A DNA stretch of 64,000 nt from Ignelater luminosus (taxonomy: Eukaryota; Arthropoda; Insecta; Coleoptera; Elateridae): positions 1 through 64,000 of the forward strand of contig VTPC01000603.1 of the NCBI GenBank assembly GCA_011009095.1. The letters are read 5' to 3'. Both the position numbers and the translations under genes were made by a program. Positions 54,060-64,000 of this stretch are shown here, one piece after another (position 1 is the stretch's first letter; every line of letters begins with the position of its first letter). The notes beneath the pieces are model-generated. The model was not told where the DNA came from, did no database searches, and saw only the letters and a program-made list of their open reading frames with translations.

Positions 54060-54860
54060 TCATACATCCAATACTACGCCACTGGAAAACCACAAAGCTG
54101 CCAATAGTGCAAGATGTGTTGCCTAACCAACAGTTTTTGTGGTCACGTGGTTTGTGATCAATTTCTTGTAGAAGATGGTCGAAGTTTGCGTTATGTTGCT
54201 AGAATCCTTCATTACACTTATACAACGGTTCGAAAATGTATGCAAAGGAACTGGTAGGAATACACAAAGGCCAGGATCTGGCAAGAAAAGAAAAACAACG
54301 GCTGCTGATGATCGTTTTATTACCTTACGTTATGTTACAAAACCGCACTTCTACGTCTGTTGAAGCAAGAAATCAACTTAAGAAAGGTTCATGGTGTCAA
54401 TGTAAGTGTGTGTGGACAGTTCGCAGAAGATGAACGGGGGTAGGTTTGATTGTAGACCAGCTCATCGAACAGCCAGGCTACAATTTGCTCATAATCACTT
54501 GGCATGGACACTGCGGCACTGGAAAGCTGCACTGTTCACTGATGAATCTAGGTTTTGCCTTTATTCATCAGATGGTCGACAACGAGTGTGGAGAAGGGCA
54601 GGTGAACGATATGCAGCTTGTACGTTTGTTCCACGAGTCAGTTGTAATGGAGGTTCCATTATAGTATGGGCTGGTATTTCATTAGAGGCCCGTACGGCTT
54701 GTTTTTGTCGAAGGGGGGTGGGAGGTCTTTAACAACACACGGATACATTAACGGCATTCTGGAAGACCATGTTGTTCCATTTGCTCTAGGTATTTATTGG
54801 AGATAATTTCCTCCTAATGTATGACACTGCAAGGTTGCATGTTGTATATGAAATCAACTT
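54060..54860 (+). pseudogene. Tc1-type transposase remnant
   Basis: Frames in the plus strand give the N-terminal helix-turn-helix region (GRSLRYVARILHYTYTTV), then NTQRPGSGKKRKTT, then the catalytic domain with ALFTDESRFCLY (first Asp, about 54530-54565), VWRRAGERY, GGSIIVWAGIS and LLMYDTARLHVV (second Asp). The third acidic residue and C-terminus are missing. Stops and frameshifts occur near 54361, 54432 and 54730. This is the DDE transposase of a cut-and-paste Tc1/mariner element, now dead. Confidence 0.8.
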
Positions 54861-54934
54861 AGAATATTTTCCTGATTACAGATGCATGATCGGTATTTCG
54901 ATATCTCGAATAGTTTTAGAAATAGGAAATTGGG

Positions 54935-55175
54935 CGCGGTAGGACGCACCTCTAAGAAATAACAGAAAAATTTCGTAGAAAAGATTTTCAGTACAATATA
55001 AATATACGCCTTAAGGGCGATCGACTATGAGGTCTCGGTAATAGAGTGGTAGAACGTCGGCCTGCCAAGCGGATAGATTGGGTTCAAACCCTGACTGTTT
55101 GCACACATTTTTGTCTAAAAATTTTTTTAAATTAGATTTTTTATCAAATTGACTCCTTTATTATTACTTTCTTAT
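54935..55175 (+). mobile_element. tRNA-headed SINE, copy B
   Basis: It matches copy A along its length: GGTAGGACGCACCTCT, the tRNA-like part at 55030-55100 (TAGAGTGGTAGAACG and GGGTTCAAACCC) and the AT-rich end with ATTATTACTT. Confidence 0.65.
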
Positions 55176-55302
55176 AAAATCAAATTGTAAACCATAATAA
55201 TAATTAAATAAATCTTTTACAAAATCAAATGTCAATGTGTTTCTATTCCTTTGAAATTAATCCTAATAATACTCTTGGTACTTGTAATATAATAGCAAAA
55301 CA

Positions 55303-55546
55303 AGTAATAATCAAATGGAAGATTAATATTAAATGAGTCGATTTGATAAAAAATTAAATAAAGAAGTAAAAAAACAATTTAGACAAAAAGGTACAAACAG
55401 GCGGGTTTGAACCCGGTCCATCCGCATGGTAGGCCGACGCTCTACCACTCCGTTCCCGAGATCTCATTATTAGTTGCCCTCAAGGCGTTTATTTATATTG
55501 CACTGAAAATCTTTTTCACGGAATTTTTCACAGGTGCTTCCTACAG
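55303..55546 (-). mobile_element. tRNA-headed SINE, copy C (inverted)
   Basis: On the minus strand it reads from GTAGGAAGCACCTGTGAA through GAACGGAGTGGTAGAGCG and GGGTTCAAACCCG to CATTTGATTATTACTTG. It is inserted at the 3' side of a decayed Gypsy fragment, and one minus-strand frame runs from that fragment into the SINE. Confidence 0.7.
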
Positions 55547-56170
55547 TTTTAGTAATACGCATGAACAGTGGACATAAAAGTTCATTGAGTTTGGTGTTCC
55601 GGTTGCCGCGTGGTTCCCTTTTAGTACCAGGTTCTACTTTTAATTCTACTTTATCATATTTATATTTACCTAATTCGTCTTTACATAAACCTCTGTAGTC
55701 TTTCAATAACTTATCTAAATCTTTATCTACCTCAACGTTATTTGCTACTACTAAACCTTTAATACAAATTTTAAAACGGTTCATTGGATCTCTACCCCTT
55801 AAAGGATTGCAACCGTATTCTCTACATATAGCTACATTATTTAGTTCCAATTGAACTTTAATTTTCCTCATTGCTGTAATTATTTTATGTGTTTAACAAT
55901 AGATTACTTGTAAATGCTTGTTTATAAATATTTTCTGGCAACAAGGATAACCCTGCCCCTGAAACTAATGCCATTGGCAACGACTTTACGGCAAATCTTT
56001 GCTAAGTGACCCTTTTTCTTGCAGATTTTACATACATAATTTTTATATTATTACATTTAGCAAAATTATGGTTAGCCTCACCACTTTGAGTTCTTTTTAT
56101 TCTCGTTTCTTTTACTCTTCTTGGCATAGTTCTTTAAATCCTTTGCACCTTATGTACAGCTTGAGACTAA
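55547..56170 (-). pseudogene. Gypsy-type gag/pol fragment
   Basis: On the minus strand, two Cys/His knuckles are seen near 56110-55990 (VCKICKKKGHLAKIC is one), as in Gag. The pol linker and start of reverse transcriptase follow at 55871 to about 55547 (GRDPMNRFKI, KDELGKYKYDKVELKV). The protease is not evident, so an internal deletion is likely. It differs from the element at 19.4 kb. Confidence 0.55.
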
Positions 56171-56284
56171 TATAATGCGCAGCCCCAAAACGGAATAAAA
56201 TGGAGTGGTTATGCAACACATCTGGCAGCTTTAGGTTCTTTTAAGCAGAGAAAAGTTCACCCTCTACGAATTATTTTACTTTTC

Positions 56285-56365
56285 TTCGTAGGCTAGTGGT
56301 AAACGCCTTTGCATTACAACCGACCATACGACATAGCGTAGGTTCAAATCCCGCATTGGGCAGTA
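56285..56365 (+). repeat. tRNA-like sequence, second type
   Basis: GGCTAGTGGTAAACGCC (box A-like) and GGTTCAAATCCCGC (box B-like) lie about 40 bp apart, but no clean acceptor stem or cloverleaf could be drawn. It is probably a SINE head or tRNA pseudogene of another family than the 3.2-kb one. Confidence 0.5.
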
Positions 56366-57490
56366 TTTTTTTATTTATTTTTTTTCTGAATAGGAATTAC
56401 CGTAGTATTGATCAAACGTTTATTTGTTGGTGTCAGTGGTTATAGCTTTTTTTTTAAAGAATGTGATTATGTATGTCGCATATTTTCACCGTCGGCGTCG
56501 GCGGCGATACCAAACCGCATGTCGGTAATGGATGGAAGTATCATAATTTTTTATAGCATGTATTGATAGCATATTAATGTATAACATTATAGTATTCACA
56601 TGGCGTTCAAGAACAAACAATTTTATTTGGATAAGACATCAGTTTTTTATTTATTTGTAAAATGAAACAGGTCATGTTCAAAAAACTGTTTTAAAAAAGT
56701 TAAATAATTAGAATACATAATACATACTAAAAAAACAATGTTGTAAAGCTCTGAAATAAGAAGAAAAATATAAAGATGGAGTAGGTATATCTTTAATGTT
56801 CAATGTTTATTTACATGTATAATGGCACAGATGAGTATGTTTTAGACAATCAATTTAAATTTTACTTACCTTTTGTTTTCGTGAATTTAAGAATAATACC
56901 TATAGCCCTATTTTAATTACTAGCAATTTAAAAACTCACAATCACCTTAAAAAATAAATAAATCACCATTCAAAATAAAAACTTATATAAATGGGTAAGG
57001 ATCCCTCCGTGGACATTGTTGTTGACTTGTTAGCAAAACCCTTTATTTCATAGGCTACCTGCAGTGACAGCAGGGATTAGTGAAAGTATTTCTAGGAAAG
57101 TTACAAGCCGTTTCACCCTAGCGCAAATAATTATTTGTTATGTATTTGACTGAAAATATTTCAATATTTTCCCATATTGCTAAGGTTATTTTTCTGCCTC
57201 GTGTAAGTTAACGTATTAGAATTTCTAATTTTCTTCGTTTCAAGTTTCCTATATTTGAAAGGTACCAGTCTTTTTCCAGAAATTTTAGAGACTAGACAAT
57301 TTATTATCTAGAATATATCTATGTGATATAAAATTATATTATAATGCATGGTTAAATTTTATGACAACATATTTTTCAATTTAATATAATAGGCGTATCC
57401 ATTATTTTAGTACCTACTTCAAAAGACAAGCTTCCTTTAAGGAAACAGTAATGGATAATAATAATAAGATACATAATATGTATTTGTAAT
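56366..57490. other. AT-rich intergenic stretch
   Basis: No gene or clear repeat is recognised. Confidence 0.4.
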
Positions 57491-57493
57491 ATA

Positions 57494-58957
57494 CAGGGTG
57501 TTAGTGAACTAATAGTAGTCCGGGAAACTGGTGGTAGGGGACATCAATACAAACAGAAAAGTCTTATACAACCATGGTCAAATGTCAACGGTTTTCCCAG
57601 AATTGATTAATAAAGTTCCAGACTTTCATACGTTATTATTCAATAACTAATGTAGATTTCACTTTAAGATTTGTTCAGAAGATTGGTCTCATCCAGCCTA
57701 ATAAAAAAGTATTGTAAAAGTTTTTTGTAAATTTATTAGTTTAGCCACAAAAGAACAAAATGCATTACGAAAAATGCATGAATGAAATTACTAAGAGAAT
57801 TGGCAACTCTGCATTAGTTGAAAAGGAAATTTCCCTTTCACACTTTCTCTTTCTTTAACCCTAGTCAAGCCAGACATTCCAGTAAATTGCGGGTGGTTTG
57901 TTCCTTTTACCGTCAGCTATCTTCTTTTATCTTGGTCAAAGAAGTAAACCCATCTTTGTTCTGCTTTTAAGCTTTAAATGCATCCCCTAGGAAGTTTACG
58001 TACAACGGTACTAGTTTAAACCGGAAAAAAGACAAATTATTTGTACAGGAAATACGCTAAAATTCAAAACATCTGAATTTAGAGCAACAAACAAGCTTTT
58101 GCAACCAGCCATGTGATTGCAATCATTTCAGGTTTAGTTTTTTTTAGTGCGCAATAGATGCTTATTACACCCTTACTATTTTCTAACATCTTTTTGCAAT
58201 GCTAATAATTTAGATAATTTTTAATCAAGGAATACCTTGACATACGAAGATGAGTGTAGGTATTTTTTAACAAATCCCCCTTTTCTAAAAAAAACACGTA
58301 CTCCTTAAAGTCAAAGAATTATTGAGACTTTCGATATTAGCACAAAATAAAATCATAAGCAATCCAAACAGCAATTAAGCTTGTTTTCCAATAGACATTT
58401 TTCGGTAATCACAATAATCCCCTTTTTGTCTAAGTATTTCAACTTACACTGTATTATTAATTGTGTAAAATTTTGTTGAATGATGGTTTCCAGCAAAGCC
58501 TAACATCAAACTAGCTACAAGTAACTTTTTTAATTTACTTTTTTCAATTATTCCCTAAAAACCAGCATTAAACAAAAATCACATTTTACGTAAATTTACA
58601 TTACAAGAGTCTAGCTTTAAACGATTTGTACAATACCGTTCTGTTGCTTAAAGAAGTAACAACCTACACCCCTTTTAAGTAGGTACAACAAACAGAAGAT
58701 TATTTACGGTTTTATGACAAAGGATTCATCCCAGGTAAAACTTCCTAGGAAATTGAACTCAACTTTCTAGTGATTTATTAGGGAGTGTCTAAAATAAATT
58801 TGCAAAAGGCTATAATCAAGGTTTTAGTGCGACACCGTTGCCAGATAGTGCTAGCTGTTTTTCACAAGATAGAAACAATTTTTATTAGAATTTTCTATTT
58901 CAAATGACTTTTCCTATTACTTGTTTCACGGAGTACTATTAGTTTACTAACACCCTG
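57494..58957. mobile_element. non-autonomous DNA transposon, about 1.46 kb
   Basis: The ends are inverted repeats of about 36 bp: CAGGGTGTTAGTGAACTAAT on the left and, inverted, CAGGGTGTTAGTAAACTAAT on the right. TA flanks both ends (57492-57493 and 58958-58959). The inside has no open frame of size, so the element depends on a transposase elsewhere. The TA duplication suggests a Tc1/mariner-type source. Confidence 0.8.
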
Positions 58958-58959
58958 TA

Positions 58960-60168
58960 TATTATAAATACCAAATTACTTAGTTCGCATTAAACTCACT
59001 TATGATGTTTTAGTAGAAACCTATTAAAATGAATACCATTGCAATAATTACAATATTAGTAATAAATAACAGCAATAAGAGTGGTAAGCTATTTAGGTGT
59101 CGGCAATATATAAATAATAAACTATGCAATTCTCTAAGAATTTGTACCATAAAAGGACTATACACAAAATTATGAATATTGATTTTCATACATGTATACT
59201 AGAATTATATGCAATGGTGTATATTACTTAGGAAACACCACCAAATCTAAACTGCTAGAAGGTAAAAACCATGGGCGTAACACATTCAACTGTAAAAATC
59301 TCTTGATATCCAGGGGGGCAAGCGCCCCTTCTTGCCCATAGGAGCGGACGCCCATGGTGAAAACTGAAAGATACTAATGAAAAGGGGGCAAACGACTTGA
59401 ACATGGTGCACAAAAATTATAAAAGGTAGTTCTAAGAAATAACTGTAATTCCATAAGTTTGAACAGATGGTTTATTTCAAGTTTAGGGTTTGCAACGGTT
59501 TTAGTTAGAGATTTCCTGTACTAGGTTTATTACTTTTACTACTAAAGTATACATGTAATGTATTTTGACAAAGAAGATAGTAAAGTAAAAAAGTAAAAGA
59601 AAAGCCATAAAACTTCTCTCATTCTTCAAGTGACCCTTACTTGTATTTAGCTGTAAATTCCACTTTAAAGTTTTTTATCGTATTTTTAAAATTAACCTCT
59701 TTAGAATGCAATTACTAAAATCTATAAAAGTGACTTTTGTAGAGAATACATTCACCGTAGTTCTAGCAGCTCAAAGAAATCTATATCAATACTGCATCAG
59801 TGACTTACGTGCAGTCAAATACTAGAGCAACAGGCTTTGAATATTCTGTAGATTTCAAATGATTACTTCTAATAAACAATCTATTTTCCAAAGAAACATT
59901 TATAGTAAAGCGCGAATTATAGCTATTCCGTAACCGCATCGGAGTCGAAGTCGGTGGTTCCAAAATTAAGTAACTACAAGGCGCGGCTAATTAAAGAGGA
60001 TGATGGCAAAAATTGGTAAAAGTTAAAGTAATAAGAAGTACTGCACGTAAATTTAAGAATTTGTTTTATTTTAGGTGTCTACATAATTGCTCTCAAATTA
60101 GAATAGCTACGGTAGACGATTTATAAGGATATATATCAGAAAGAAGTGGTAAAAGTTGATAAGGACAG
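58960..60168. other. AT-rich intergenic stretch
   Basis: A short palindromic patch near 59275-59360 repeats CCATGGGCG / CGCCCATGG around GGGGGGCAAGCGCCCC. No gene was recognised. Confidence 0.4.
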
Positions 60169-60261
60169 ATGCTACATAAATTAAAACGAGTGTTTTGTTT
60201 TAGGTATCTGAAGATATTTAAGATATTGTCTTTTGCTTCTTCTATTGCATATGTTAAAAGC

Positions 60262-60480
60262 ATGAGTGTTGTGGGTCGCAAGAAATATTGTTGCAAGTAT
60301 CCAAGTTGCAATAACTGGTACTACACCAATGTTTCAGATAACTTTGTTAACAAGCATTTTCTCAAATTTCCTAAAGATCGAGAATACCATCAGCTGTGGA
60401 ATTTCTTTTTATTAAGAGATAATGTCCAAACTGTACTATCTCAGGGCTGCGCTATTTTTTACAATTATGTATTTGTTTAA
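60262..60480 (+). CDS. THAP-domain exon (partial gene)
   Basis: From the ATG at 60262 the frame reads a THAP zinc-domain start: two Cys spaced by four residues (CKYPSC), then HFLKFPKD and LWNFF, matching the family's early Cys pair, FPxD and invariant Trp. The closing Cys-X2-His is not in this frame, so the domain must continue in another exon or be broken. An acceptor TTTGTTTTAG lies at about 60206, implying an upstream non-coding exon. THAP proteins bind DNA; some come from P-type transposases. No partner exon was found up to 61450. Confidence 0.55.
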   Translation: MSVVGRKKYCCKYPSCNNWYYTNVSDNFVNKHFLKFPKDREYHQLWNFFLLRDNVQTVLSQGCAIFYNYVFV

Positions 60481-61700
60481 AGCATTTGTATTTTGTTTAT
60501 TTATTTACCTTAATTACTGGGTTACAGTATTTTTAATATTTTGTTTATCTGCTTAGGTATTCTGCGAGAGGCTTTTTTAGGTGTAGTAGTAGAATGATAT
60601 TATTTGAATTTGTTTAAAAGTTATTTTATGTTTCATTTCATTCAACAAAAACTGGTAATTCTTTGAATATACATATCGGTAGACTGTTTCAAGTTGGTGG
60701 TTAGTACGAGCTTCCTCAACCTTTTGTGAGATTATTGTAATTATTCTTATTCCCTGTGTATTATCTGCTTATAAACTACAACCATCATGTAATAATACAA
60801 CAATTTTTGTTGATGTATAAATAATCGTTAAATCTATTTTTTCTCATGAAGGTGTCTGTAATTTGAAAAATATTTAATTTACAATCAAAAGTTGAATCTA
60901 GAAATTACAAATTTTGTTGGATGACTCGATTTCTATATAATTTGAAGCTTTATTTTTTCTAGTCGATGTAGGTGTTCAAGAATGTTAAATGTTTATGTAG
61001 AATATTAATATATGATATTAAATTTACACTGAAAAAAATACAGAAAGTTAGTTATTCTTCCTTTAAAATTAAATGTAAAGAATCTTGAAATTTTATTATA
61101 CAATACATCCAATAACTTTTTGAAGTTTTAAGAAGCATACAGAATTTGTTAGTTGTATTTGTTGATGTAAATTTATTCTTATTTACAAAAGTTTATTAAC
61201 AGCTTCTGAAAGTACCTAACAAATGGAAACACTTAGATCATTTTTATTTAAATCCAAAAATAAAAGATTTTCCCCATTTATTAAGAACTTTCATGGCAAT
61301 TCTGTATAATAAATTATTAAGTTCAATGGACACGTTTATTATATAAAATATAAATATCTGTGTTTTGTAGGAACATTGTTAATAATTTTGTTTTTTAATA
61401 AAGATTTTTTTGTAATTACAATTGGGTTTATTTTCATAGTGTATAACAAAATAATTAATATAATATACAAGGGAAGGTATATAATAATTCATTATTTAAA
61501 TATCCCGCCATTTCTCTTTCAAAAGTACCGCGCTTGAGAATTAGTTCCGCCAGACTTGCACCAGGGTGCGCTTTTTTATGTTGCCAACCCATTACTTGGT
61601 ACTTTTCATTTCTTAAGTATATGTTTTCAGTGTCGACATGTAACGTCAGTGCTGCCAACCCTGCCGACTCGACATCGCCCAAGGGCCATGGCGCAGATTC
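60481..61700. other. AT-rich stretch
   Basis: The minus-strand frame at 61455-61706 shows no family features. Nothing else was recognised. Confidence 0.35.
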
Positions 61701-61703
61701 TAC

Positions 61704-61935
61704 CAAGCGATCATTAAAATTTTAGTTCCCAGTAGGCTATAAAAGAAAAATTCCTGTCTTAGGTTAATCCAATCTCAGCAAAAATTATTTGTCAAACCGA
61801 CAGTTAGTATTTGTTTTATTGTGTTATTAATTGGTTCTGTAATTTGTAGGTTGTGTATTGGCCTTGGTTGGCGTGCCTGTGTCTAAGCTACGCCCTACGG
61901 AGAAATTTCCTAGCCTATCGGGAACTTAATGTTAT
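61704..61935. mobile_element. MITE, copy 2 (relative of 9.25 kb)
   Basis: The left end AGCGATCATTAAAATTTTAG, internal words CTGTCTTAGGTTAATCCA and GTGTCTAAGCTACGCC, and the right CTAGCCTATCGGGAAC match the copy at 9249-9450. An extra piece of about 30-40 bp sits inside, and the right end is degenerate. Confidence 0.75.
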
Positions 61936-63120
61936 AACTTATTACGTTTTTAGATAGGAGGATAAGACACGCTATAAAACAATAATTATTTGATACTGTC
62001 GCCATTTTAGTTTTATTTATTAGAAATAGTAATTAAAGATCAATTTGCAAGTTCTTTAATTAGAATACTAGAGTAACAAAACACAGTTTATAAAAATAAG
62101 TATTTACTGAATTTGCATCAGTTGTGGTAAATTTTACACTTTCTTAAATAAATAATTGCTATTTATATTAGTTACATTATTCATATTAGCTTTTAGATCA
62201 CATAAATTAAGGACCGTTTACAAAATTAATAAGAATAAGTAATGAAGAAACTAAAATCAAGATATAAATTAGTAACACATTATTTATACGAAGTTCTAGG
62301 TACATATACCCTGAATTTACTTTGAGGCAATTAATAGGAAAAACTACATGGCTACATAATTAACAATAGTTTTTATGTAAATAATTATATATTATCATGG
62401 TGTAAATGAGTTGTTTATCTTTAAGTTCAATGTATCACGTAGCTAATAGATTTGATTATGCATTTTAATTAAAAAAATTCTTTTTTACATTGCGTATTGT
62501 TAATAACTATAAAACATATTTTTACAGTATTTCTGTGTTTATCTGAGGATGTAGTTAAAGTAACACCACAAAGCTATATGGCCTCAAAAATAAATTTACA
62601 TATTTATTTTATCCCATACTACTCCTTAGTAAGATCCCTTAACTACACTCAATGTTGTTATTACGTCAATAACATTATATAATATATCGGTGTAAAATAA
62701 TATCATTAAACCTCATTTTGATAGACGTTATCACGTTTCTGCAATACTCAAGAACTTTCTAAGAACTCGCTCCTATCATCGTTCGTTCTTCAAGCACGTA
62801 AAATTCCTCATAACAACGTTGCGTGTATTATAAATTACTGTGACAGTCGAATTAATAACAAAATTTATATCCTCATCTTCATGTTTGCATAAAAGTGCGA
62901 CATGTCACGTATCTTTTAATATAATTCATAGGAATATCAAAGATATCATGTAATATTAATATATAAGTCTATGCTACTCGAAAAACAGTGTTGTTAAAGT
63001 GGTTGCCTACAATCTCAAAATTTTAATTGGCTAAAAATCAAAATTTAATTAAACGCAAATAAAACTCAATGAAGGTAGTGAAAGAATACAGTAAAATATT
63101 TATTTTTTAATTAGAAATCT
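61936..63120. other. AT-rich intergenic stretch
   Basis: No gene or clear repeat recognised. Confidence 0.4.
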
Positions 63121-63149
63121 ACAGGTAGTGTCTGTAAAGGAAAATTTAC

Positions 63150-64000
63150 TGGACATCAACAATTTTGCACGAGAACACTGTAGGAAAAGTACAAACACAC
63201 ATCGAACGAAATCCTATAAAATCATTACGACAGTTGGCACAACAAACTGGTGGGTACTTAGTTTTTTTTTATATTTAGTTTATCATAATTAGGAGATGCT
63301 ATTTCTTTACAGGATTAAGTTATTTAACCTGTCGCAAAGCTGCAAAAAAGGAATTGCATCTACGTCCTTATTGATTTCAAGTAGTACACGAATTACATGG
63401 ACTAGATTACGGAAAATGTGTACAATATTGTCAGTGGTTCAACAACTACATAAACAATAATAAAACATTGGATATATGCTTCTTTTCGGATGAGGCGGGG
63501 TTCCATCTTAAGGGGTACGTGAATTCGCAGAATTATAGAATCTGGTCTTCTGAATCCCCTGAAGTTTTGCGTGAAACACCATTACATCCCATAAAAATAC
63601 GCATATGGCTAGCCAAGTCCAGGAGGTGAATAGTAGGGCCTATACTTTTTGAGAATACTATAACAGGCGATCGTTATCGGAATATACTGCAATTATTTAT
63701 TGAGCAACTTCACGACGACGAGTAACAACATGGATATTTTCAACAGGACAATGCACCTGTATAGTGGCTTATAACTAGGGAACGATGGGCACCAAGGTCC
63801 CTTGACCTCACTCCTTTTGATTTTTTCTAGTTTGGGCATTTGAAAAATGCTTTCCGCACACATATCCATGCAGTTGATAAGCTAAAAGATGCCATTAGAG
63901 ATGCTGTTCGAATCATTACGCAGCAACAGCTGGAAAATGTGTTTGAAATTATGAAAGCACAGATCAATGTCTGTTATAACAACGGTGGTCATGCGGAAAA
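63150..64000 (+). pseudogene. mariner-type transposase pseudogene with a small intron
   Basis: The frame starts in a helix-turn-helix part (THIERNPIKSLRQLAQQT), then a 63-nt GT-AG intron (63250-63312) whose removal restores a Gly codon and continues GLSYLTCRKAAKK. The catalytic core has ICFFSDEAGFHL (first Asp), FQQDNAPV (second Asp) and SLDLTPFDFF (third acidic region). Stops near 63626, 63722, 63761 and 63828 inactivate it. It runs off the window edge with the C-terminal NVCYNNGGH. Its words resemble the intron-bearing mariner-like transposases known from insects. Confidence 0.75.

Noticed and set aside
61455..61706. Minus-strand frame of 83 codons
   Set aside because: No domain or splice signals, and it overlaps the edge of a MITE.
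1..64000. CRISPR array or prokaryotic operon structure
   Set aside because: Spliced genes, poly-A signals and eukaryotic transposons exclude a bacterial origin; the regular 84-bp repeats are finger units and the 120-bp repeats lack a spacer pattern.

Overview
This window is AT-rich animal DNA with spliced genes, poly-A signals and a dense, mixed load of transposable elements. The tandem C2H2 fingers, the NACHT-ankyrin family, and the P-like, Polinton, hAT, Tc1/mariner and LINE content fit an insect, perhaps a beetle (inference from repertoire only).

Host genes. Three kinds stand out. (1) A large three-exon gene on the minus strand (14540 to 4535) encodes a 1,732-residue protein: an N-terminal PD-(D/E)xK-like nuclease candidate, a NACHT ATPase and a long ankyrin array. 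All intron phases agree. (2) An alanine aminotransferase-like gene on the minus strand (39331 to 37578) has six coding exons and 480 codons. One intron has a GC-AG boundary, and two residues expected in the active site are replaced. (3) Seven C2H2 zinc-finger loci are present. Four (16.2-18.0 kb minus; 33.3, 47.6 and 52.1 kb plus) share a promoter/leader, a splice acceptor 55-57 nt before the ATG and an ATG-GAR/GGG-TCA start. The other three (0.2, 49.7 and 50.4 kb) belong to a second subgroup. Two finger arrays are cut by assembly gaps (16333-16363 and 33635-33853).

Mobile and repeat DNA. From left to right: GC-rich minisatellites and a roughly 120-bp satellite, both mainly inside the large intron of the NACHT gene; a Gypsy-type LTR element with its 5' LTR, cut off inside reverse transcriptase by a decayed Polinton/Maverick; a foldback MITE with TA target duplications; a P-element/THAP9-like pseudogene; LINE reverse transcriptase fragments; a hAT pseudogene; an I/Jockey-type LINE (42.3-46.7 kb) ending in an A-run and AAT-rich tail; Tc1 and mariner pseudogenes; three copies of a tRNA-headed SINE; and several MITE pairs.

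The most interesting system is the nuclease-like/NACHT/ankyrin gene. Its order of parts (effector, STAND ATPase, repeat sensor) is that of bacterial Avs antiviral proteins. It lies near rapidly duplicating zinc-finger genes of the kind often linked to transposon control. A functional link between them is only inference.
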